Of a DNA stretch of 64,000 nucleotides, positions 58,440-64,000 are shown in pieces (within the stretch, counting starts at the first letter, position 1; each line of letters begins with the position of its first letter). The DNA is taken from NCBI GenBank assembly GCA_022825885.1, contig JAJDVY010000004.1, positions 28,530 through 92,529 of the forward strand, in the 5' to 3' direction. The position numbers and the translations under genes were made by a program. A model generated the notes under the pieces. The model saw only the letters and a program-made list of their open reading frames with translations, had not been told where the DNA came from and did no database searches. Source of the DNA: Nitrospirales bacterium (GTDB lineage Bacteria; Nitrospirota; Nitrospiria; Nitrospirales; UBA8639).

Positions 58440-59345
58440 TTATGGCAAGGTTCCAGTCAAACGCGAAATCGTTGCGGACACGGCATTTCTGACTTCGACT
58501 TCTTTCGCGTTTTTTTCGAGGTCCCGCAACAGGGAAAGCGCATCCATGACGCGGAAATCGCCGAAGGCCTCGACACTGCGTACCTTCACGTACACGTCGG
58601 GATGGTTCAGTAGATCCGGAAGAATACCGACAATTCTGTCGTCCTGTGTCTGCACAAACTCCTCGATCGTCCGCCTGGTGGCCACCGGTTCGTACAGCGT
58701 ATGAGCTTGTTGCATGCTGTGGATACCTTCGGGAAGCCAGTCAAAGTCTTCTGATGTTGTTGGAACGGCCTCACGAGCAACTTTGGCGCGCAACTCTTTC
58801 AGGAAGACTCGATGGGCGTCCTGGTTTCGATGAATCTGCCCGTCCACGATTTCGCCCAGAAAATGATAATAGGGATTGGTCAGGAAATTATGCAGGGAGT
58901 CCAGGTAGGGCAAGGTTCCCGAAGGCGTGAGCGTGGCTTTTTCCTGAATCGTAATCTCAAACAACGGGCCTTTCTCGTGATGTTCGATCCTGAACGTTCC
59001 CGTCAGCACCGTGCCGTATCGATTGATACCAAACTGTCTGCCCCTGGTTTCGTCATACGAACCCGTCAAGGTCAATGCGTGCGGTTGATTCTTCTCCCGC
59101 ACGATCTCGAAACCCACCGCAATCAATTTGGCTCTAATGTCCGCTTCGGCGTCCCACAACAGCCTGCCGCGGGTCTTCCAGGTCGAGGCCTGCACGTCCA
59201 CGTAAATCGTATTGGCCGTTCGTAACGTGGAGAAGACTGCGGGTCCGGTTAAATACGTGACGTTCGCCAGAACACGGTCCGGAGCAAACCCGTATGCCAT
59301 GACAAGCATGAAGGCAGGGAAAAGCCAACGGGTCTGTCTTTTCAT
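58440..59345 (-). CDS. Exported hypothetical protein with HEAT-like C-terminus
   Basis: A 301-residue exported protein (signal FPAFMLVMAYGFAPDRVLA). The N-terminal part (about 30-190) is alpha/beta with no recognised motif. The C-terminal 90 residues (RTIEEFVQTQDDRIVGILPDLLNHPDVYVKVRSVEAFGDFRVMDALSLLRDLEKNAKEVEVRNAVSATISRL) look like HEAT/PBS repeats. A periplasmic binding role is plausible. Function unknown. Confidence 0.65.
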   Translation of the reverse strand: MKRQTRWLFPAFMLVMAYGFAPDRVLANVTYLTGPAVFSTLRTANTIYVDVQASTWKTRGRLLWDAEADIRAKLIAVGFEIVREKNQPHALTLTGSYDETRGRQFGINRYGTVLTGTFRIEHHEKGPLFEITIQEKATLTPSGTLPYLDSLHNFLTNPYYHFLGEIVDGQIHRNQDAHRVFLKELRAKVAREAVPTTSEDFDWLPEGIHSMQQAHTLYEPVATRRTIEEFVQTQDDRIVGILPDLLNHPDVYVKVRSVEAFGDFRVMDALSLLRDLEKNAKEVEVRNAVSATISRLTGTLP

Positions 59346-59366
59346 GCGTATCGCGGAAAGCGAGGG

Positions 59367-59837
59367 TTACGATTCACCGGGTAACAGTTGGACGGTCAAT
59401 TCAAGCTCCACGGGAACGCCCATGGGCAATTCAGCCACCCCCACGGCCGCCCGCGCGTGCCGTCCGGCCTCGCCGAAAATCTCCACCAGCAAGTCGGACG
59501 CGCCATTGATCACGGAAGGCTGCTCACTGAACCCCTCGAAAGAGGCCACGTATCCCGTCATTTTCACGATACGTTGGACCCGGTCGAGCGAACCCACGGC
59601 CTGACGAATATTGGCCAGGGCATTGAGCAACGACACCTTGGCCGCTTCATAGCCTTCTTCCTTGGAAAGCTCACCACCCACTTTCCCCTGATACACAATT
59701 TTCCCATCGCGACTGGGCACCACACCACTGATGAAGAGCAGGTCGCCGACTCGAACGGAGGGCACGTAGGTGGCCACGGGTTGTGGAGGCACTGGAAGGG
59801 TCAGGCCCAGAGATGCGACGCGTTGCTCAAAAGACAT
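59367..59837 (-). CDS. RidA family protein
   Basis: A 156-residue member of the YjgF/YER057c/UK114 family, of the longer type starting with EQRVASLGLTLPVPPQP. LLFISGVVPSRDGKI and RHARAAVGVAELPMGVPVELELTVQL are characteristic; the Arg in HARAAVGV is that used by RidA to bind the carboxylate of imines. It would hydrolyse reactive enamine/imine intermediates, or be a related variant. It is 12 bases downstream of mltG. Confidence 0.88.
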   Translation of the reverse strand: MSFEQRVASLGLTLPVPPQPVATYVPSVRVGDLLFISGVVPSRDGKIVYQGKVGGELSKEEGYEAAKVSLLNALANIRQAVGSLDRVQRIVKMTGYVASFEGFSEQPSVINGASDLLVEIFGEAGRHARAAVGVAELPMGVPVELELTVQLLPGES

Positions 59838-59849
59838 GGCGGGGAAAGC

Positions 59850-60854
59850 TTACGAGGAACGGCGGCGTTGGCGCAACTGATATTTCCTGACAGCCTGGTT
59901 ATGTTCGGCAAGCGTTGTTGAAAACTCGTGGCTCCCGTCATTGCGAGAAACGAAATACAGATAGTCGGTCGCTTCAGGATAGAGGGCCGCGTGGATCGCG
60001 GCACGCCCCGGATTGGCAATCGGCCCCGGCGGCAACCCCACGACCTGGTAGGTATTGTACGGACTGTCGATCGACAAATCCTTTTTGCGGAGATTGCCGT
60101 CAAACTCATGCACGGCATAGATGACGGTCGGGTCGCTTTGCAGCGGAATATCTTTTCGCAGCCGGTTGTGAAACACGCCAGAAATCAAGGAACGTTCAGC
60201 GGGCCGGGCCGTTTCTTTTTCGATCACTGACGCCAAGGTCATGACCTGATGCAAGGACAGGCCCAATTCCATGGCCCGTTCCCGGTCTTCCTCGCTCACG
60301 GCCTGCTTGAACCGGGCCACCATCGCCTCGATTAATCGTTTCGGCTTCACGTGACGGGCAAACCGATACGTATCGGGAAACAGGTAGCCCTCCAGGGTGC
60401 CGGCTGACAGTGATAAGGTTTGAATAAAGGCCGGATCCCTGGCATACCGGAGAAAGGCGTCACGATCCGTCAAACGCTGTTCGTGCAACAAATCGGCAAT
60501 CTGGCTCATGGAGAAGCCTTCAGGAATCGTGACCGTATGCTGGAGCACTTCGCCCTTGATGATCTTCTCCAGAATAATCGAAGGGGACATGCCTCCATGA
60601 AATTCATATTCCCCCGAAATAATTCTCCGATCCAGCCCTTCGAGACGACCCATCCACACAAACGCCCAATCGCTCTTGATCAGATTCTGCCGGTGGAGTC
60701 GTTCAGCCACGTCGGACAACGAGGCGCCTTCGGCAATATCCACAATAACCACCCGTGAGAAATTGCCAATAGGCTGAAGTTGGTTCAACATCACGAAGCC
60801 GGCACCGAATAAAAGAAGGCCGGCAATGATGAGGAAAAATTTTGGAGACATCAA
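59850..60854 (-). CDS. mltG: Endolytic murein transglycosylase MltG
   Basis: A 334-residue inner-membrane enzyme that cuts nascent glycan and releases it from synthases. The N-terminal membrane anchor is FFLIIAGLLLFGAGFVML, followed by a LysM-like region, TLEGYLFPDTYRF, and the catalytic Glu in LASVIEKETARPAERSLISGVFHNRL. The closing YNTYQVVGLPPGPIANPGRAAIHAALYPEATDYLYFV is diagnostic. Confidence 0.95.
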   Translation of the reverse strand: MMSPKFFLIIAGLLLFGAGFVMLNQLQPIGNFSRVVIVDIAEGASLSDVAERLHRQNLIKSDWAFVWMGRLEGLDRRIISGEYEFHGGMSPSIILEKIIKGEVLQHTVTIPEGFSMSQIADLLHEQRLTDRDAFLRYARDPAFIQTLSLSAGTLEGYLFPDTYRFARHVKPKRLIEAMVARFKQAVSEEDRERAMELGLSLHQVMTLASVIEKETARPAERSLISGVFHNRLRKDIPLQSDPTVIYAVHEFDGNLRKKDLSIDSPYNTYQVVGLPPGPIANPGRAAIHAALYPEATDYLYFVSRNDGSHEFSTTLAEHNQAVRKYQLRQRRRSS

Positions 60855-60910
60855 TGATTCAATGGCAGGCTCGCCGCCTGCATCTCAAAGGATGCAAATC
60901 TCTCCAATCT

Positions 60911-61008
60911 GTCATCCTCGACATTTTTAATCGAGGATCCAGTGTCTTTGCTTTTCCTTCGTTTGTGACGAAAAAAGACGCTGGATCCCCGATCAAGTCG
61001 GGGATGAC
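60911..61008. repeat. Long imperfect inverted repeat (98 bases) between mltG and alaS
   Basis: GTCATCCTCGAC at the left end pairs with GTCGGGGATGAC at the right, and GGATCCAGTGTC pairs with GACGCTGGATCC further in. Each arm itself forms a small hairpin. It belongs to the same repeat family as 54184-54243. It could form a cruciform. Confidence 0.75.
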
Positions 61009-61061
61009 GGATCAAAGCAAAAAACGAAACACTGAATTCCTGCTTCCGCAGGAACAACAGA

Positions 61062-61091
61062 CGTAGGGACCAACGATCGTTGGTCCCTACG
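61062..61091. repeat. Perfect 30-base palindrome covering the alaS stop
   Basis: CGTAGGGACCAACGA (61062-61076) is followed directly by its reverse complement (61077-61091). The alaS stop codon (61087-61089, minus strand) lies inside it. Confidence 0.9.
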
Positions 61092-63729
61092 ATTCTGAGA
61101 CCTGCGTTTCGACCAGGTGAAACACTTTTTCAAGGGCCTGACCCAATTTGTCGGGATGCTTCCCGCCGGCTTGAGCCATTTCGGGTCGCCCCCCGCCTGA
61201 TCCGCCAACGTCGCGTGCCATTTCCTTGATCAATTTCCCGGCCTGCAACGTGTGGGTCAAGTCCGGAGACACGATCACCAATAAGGAGACCTTGCCGTCC
61301 GCGACCGAGCCCAATGCGATCACGCCCTTGGGCACTTTGTTCCGGATCTTGTCGGAAAACAGTCGAAGTTCCTGCATGGACAAACCCTGAGTCTCCTGAA
61401 CGTGGACGGGAATACCTCGAATCTCCCGAATTTGAGCCTCGTCACCGCCGGCGCTCCGGTCCATCAACTTCAACTTGAGTTGTTCGAGTTCCCGCTCCTT
61501 TTCCTTCAACAGGGCAACGAGTTTCCGTGTTTTCGGGACAAGGTCCGATGGGCTGCTTTTCAACAATTCCGCCAATGCCCTGATGTCGGATTCCAGTTTT
61601 TTCCCGTGATCCAACGCCCCTGTCCCGGTCAGGGCTTCGATGCGCCGCACCCCCGACGCGACCCCGCCTTCGGAGGTAATACGGAACGAACCGATCTCTC
61701 CCGTATGGTGGCAATGCGTGCCTCCACACAATTCCTTACTGAACTCGCCAATCCCCACGACCCGGACGCGTTCTCCGTACTTGTCACCGAAAAACGCCAG
61801 TGCACCGGCGTGAATGGCTTCCTGGATACCCATGACGTCGGTTTGGACGAGCGTGTTGCCCAACACCTGAACGTTGACCATGGCTTCGATTTCCTCGAGG
61901 TCCCGGGTGCGGAGCGGCTTGAAATAGGAAAAATCAAAACGCAACCGGTTCGGAGCGACCAGCGACCCATATTGCTTCACGTGAGGACCCAGCACTTCCC
62001 GAAGCGCCGCGTGGAGGAGATGGGTGGCGGTATGATTCCTGGCCGCGCCGCGCCGGCTCGTCGAATCCACGGTCGCAGCCAATGGCTCGCCCTTGCGAAC
62101 CCGCCCGGCCACAACCGTTCCCTTGTGAAGCAGGAGTTTGCCGCCGGCCCTGGTAGTTTCCCGGACCTGAATCCGGCCTTCCGAGCCCATCAACGTGCCT
62201 TGGTCTCCAACTTGCCCGCCACCTTCGGGATAGAAGGGGGTGGAATCCAGGACCAGTTCCACGTCATCCCCTTCCACGACCTCTTCCGCCAAGACCTCTC
62301 CTTTGAGCATGGCCTGGACCACGCTCTCGGATTGAAGCGCCTGATACCCGAGAAACTCCGTAGGAGGAAGGTGTTGCGCCAATTCGGCAATACACGACTT
62401 CTCCTGTTCCGCAACGAAGACGGCCGACTTACGCGCCCGATCACGTTGCGCCTCCAACGCGCGTTGAAACCCTTCAAGATCGGTGACCAAGCCGTGTTCA
62501 CGGGCGGCCTCTTCGATCAAGTCCAAGGGAAAGCCGTACGTATCGTACAATTTGAAGACGCTCTCGCCGTCCAGCGACCCGGCCCGGGCTTCGCCGACCA
62601 TGCGATTCAGGATGGGCAAGCCTTGATCCAATGTTCCGATAAAGCGTTCCTCTTCACCTTCGACGATTGTGCGACACGTCTCGCCAGCCCCGGCCAGTTC
62701 GGGGTACGCGCCTTGCATTTGAGTGGCCACCGTGCCGGTCAACTCGTGGAGAAACGGTTCGGTGACGCCCAACAGGCGGCCATGCCGTGAGGCCCGGCGC
62801 AAAATACGTCGCAACACGTATCCCCGGCCTTCGTTTGACGGAAGAATCCCGTCTATAATCATGAACGTGATGGCCCGCAAGTGATCCGCAATGACGCGCA
62901 GGGAACGATCGGAAGCTTCGACCTTGCCGTATGCGCAACCTGCCCGGACGGCAATCGCCGCAAGTAACGGCATGAACAGGTCGGTCGCGTAATTGCTGTC
63001 GACTCCCTGGACCACGGCCGCGAGCCGCTCAAGCCCCATACCGGTGTCGATACTGGGTTTCGGCAACGGATGCAGGTTGCCTTCAGCGTCGCGGTCGAAC
63101 TGCATGAACACGAGGTTCCAGATTTCCAGATACCGGTCGCAATCGCATCCCACGGCACACGAAGCTCGCCCGCACCCGAGGGAAGCACCCTGGTCGATGT
63201 GAATTTCAGAGCAGGGCCCGCAGGGTCCGGTCTCCCCCATTTGCCAAAAGTTGTCCTTGTCTCCAAGCCGCATGATCCGCGCCGCGGGCACGCCCACGCT
63301 GTTCTCCCACAAAGCAAACGCTTCATCATCGTCCTGAAAGATCGTGACCCACAACTGGTCCGCGGGCAGGCCCAGCGTCTTCGTCAAATAATCCCAGCCA
63401 TAATGGACCGCGTCCTTTTTGAAATAGTCGCCGAACGAAAAATTGCCGAGCATTTCAAAGAACGTATGATGACGACGGGTATACCCGACGTTTTCCAGGT
63501 CATTATGTTTGCCTCCGGCTCGCATGCACCGCTGAACGGACACGGCCCGGGAATAAGAACGCTGTTCTTCTCCCAGGAACACGCGCTTGAACTGGTTCAT
63601 GCCCGCGTTGGTGAACAGGAGCGTGGGATCGGCCTGGGGCAGCAACGACGCGCTGGGAACCACGGCATGGTCGACGGCCCGGAAAAAATCCAGAAACGAC
63701 CGTCGAAGCTCATTGGCATTCATGGGCAT
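61087..63729 (-). CDS. alaS: Alanyl-tRNA synthetase
   Basis: Class II synthetase of 880 residues. It has RRSFLDFFRAVDHAVVPSASLLPQADPTLLFTNAGMNQFK, the motif RRHHTFFEMLGNFSFGDYFKK, the zinc/editing site RNHTATHLLHAAL with CGGTHCHHTGEIG, and a C-terminal coiled-coil/DHHA1 domain. GGRPEMAQAGGKHPDKLGQAL closes the protein. Start taken at the first ATG; another is two codons later. Confidence 0.97.
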   Translation of the reverse strand: MPMNANELRRSFLDFFRAVDHAVVPSASLLPQADPTLLFTNAGMNQFKRVFLGEEQRSYSRAVSVQRCMRAGGKHNDLENVGYTRRHHTFFEMLGNFSFGDYFKKDAVHYGWDYLTKTLGLPADQLWVTIFQDDDEAFALWENSVGVPAARIMRLGDKDNFWQMGETGPCGPCSEIHIDQGASLGCGRASCAVGCDCDRYLEIWNLVFMQFDRDAEGNLHPLPKPSIDTGMGLERLAAVVQGVDSNYATDLFMPLLAAIAVRAGCAYGKVEASDRSLRVIADHLRAITFMIIDGILPSNEGRGYVLRRILRRASRHGRLLGVTEPFLHELTGTVATQMQGAYPELAGAGETCRTIVEGEEERFIGTLDQGLPILNRMVGEARAGSLDGESVFKLYDTYGFPLDLIEEAAREHGLVTDLEGFQRALEAQRDRARKSAVFVAEQEKSCIAELAQHLPPTEFLGYQALQSESVVQAMLKGEVLAEEVVEGDDVELVLDSTPFYPEGGGQVGDQGTLMGSEGRIQVRETTRAGGKLLLHKGTVVAGRVRKGEPLAATVDSTSRRGAARNHTATHLLHAALREVLGPHVKQYGSLVAPNRLRFDFSYFKPLRTRDLEEIEAMVNVQVLGNTLVQTDVMGIQEAIHAGALAFFGDKYGERVRVVGIGEFSKELCGGTHCHHTGEIGSFRITSEGGVASGVRRIEALTGTGALDHGKKLESDIRALAELLKSSPSDLVPKTRKLVALLKEKERELEQLKLKLMDRSAGGDEAQIREIRGIPVHVQETQGLSMQELRLFSDKIRNKVPKGVIALGSVADGKVSLLVIVSPDLTHTLQAGKLIKEMARDVGGSGGGRPEMAQAGGKHPDKLGQALEKVFHLVETQVSES

Positions 63730-63765
63730 GGGAAAGGCAAGGTCCTTTGAGGGTTACAAGTCTTT

Positions 63766-63872
63766 CCCCTCCTTTGTAAGGAGGGGCGAAGGGGAGGTAG
63801 AACCGACGGCCAGAACGACGACAACGCGTACTCCATGAGCAGTCCACTCTACCCCACCTAACCTCCCCTTGT
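63766..63872. repeat. Dispersed palindromic repeat pair
   Basis: CCCCTCC-TTTGTAA-GGAGGGG followed by CGAAGGGGAGGTAG (63766-63800), and an oppositely oriented part copy (CTAACCTCCCCTTGTA near 63858-63872). A related copy is at 24420-24451. Confidence 0.65.
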
Positions 63873-63915
63873 ATCTGAAAAAGGGTGTATATTGCATGCT
63901 ACTTTATTCATCTTT

Positions 63916-63982
63916 CGAGCCGAATAGCCCGACTCCCCTACGGGTTCCCAAGCCCGGTTGTAAGCCTGGTGCGTTCGGCTCG
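63916..63982. other. Structured element at right edge
   Basis: CGAGCCGAA (63916-63924) pairs with TTCGGCTCG (63974-63982) around a 49-base interior that has its own hairpin, CGGGTT (63941-63946) with AGCCCG (63951-63956, one wobble). No open frame with a start lies here. On the minus strand it resembles the structured 3' end of an insertion-sequence transcript, but it is cut by the window edge in any larger context. Confidence 0.4.
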
Positions 63983-64000
63983 GCCTCTCGGCAGCCCGCA

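Noticed and set aside
61402..62790. Long plus-strand open frame of 462 codons
   Set aside because: It is the antisense shadow of alaS, whose motifs are unmistakable, and it has no ribosome site or family likeness.

Overview
The window reads as a dense, housekeeping-rich chromosomal segment of a Gram-negative bacterium of moderately high GC. Outer-membrane beta-barrels, lipoproteins, periplasmic redox proteins and an MltG-type cell-wall enzyme support the Gram-negative call. The gene mix (two sulfite-oxidase-fold molybdoproteins, NHL, Ycf48-like and IPT/TIG proteins, Zur-MerC, a VKOR-thioredoxin fusion) would fit a Nitrospira-like member of the Nitrospirota. That is an inference: no rRNA or nitrite oxidoreductase gene is present to prove it.

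Layout. 0-9.3 kb: a small secreted protein, an FNR-type reductase, DAHP synthase, a metal-homeostasis set (His-rich protein, MerC, Fur/Zur), a DUF6445-like oxygenase-fold protein, recN, trxA and small proteins. 9.3-22.3 kb: a membrane MutS-like ATPase, MsrA, a trypsin/PDZ protease, VKOR-thioredoxin, a soluble molybdoenzyme-fold protein, a dipeptide epimerase, two tandem TetR regulators, and an M16-M16-M48 peptidase cluster. 22.3-28.8 kb is an accessory island, richer in A+T and full of debris. It holds frameshifted small ORFs, a GT8 glycosyltransferase, an odd tRNA with anticodon ACT, an IS3 remnant fused to an antitoxin-like tail, a possible HsdS fragment, an overlapping AAA ATPase-DUF4276 pair (candidate defence module) and a Fic-type regulator/enzyme behind a double inverted-repeat operator.

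28.9-33.3 kb: an outer-membrane barrel, a Ycf48-like lipoprotein, an exported sulfite-oxidase-family lipoprotein, then an orphan DNA methyltransferase with a small companion ORF. 33.4-39.2 kb (minus strand): guaB, guaA, an RluB-type pseudouridine synthase and aspS. 39.4-44.0 kb: a repeat-bearing coiled-coil protein, a large protein with two six-blade NHL propellers, a HAD hydrolase and a tiny basic protein. 44.2-54.1 kb (plus strand): valS-nadC-birA-coaX-grpE-dnaK-dnaJ-rsmE. 54.3-63.7 kb (minus strand): a Ycf48-like protein, an IPT/TIG protein, a second outer-membrane barrel, a HEAT-like secreted protein, RidA, mltG and alaS.

The most interesting parts are the 22-29 kb island, the repeated association of barrel plus Ycf48-like propeller at two loci, a dispersed repeat translated inside a protease gene, and several long palindromes between genes, including one that swallows the alaS stop codon.
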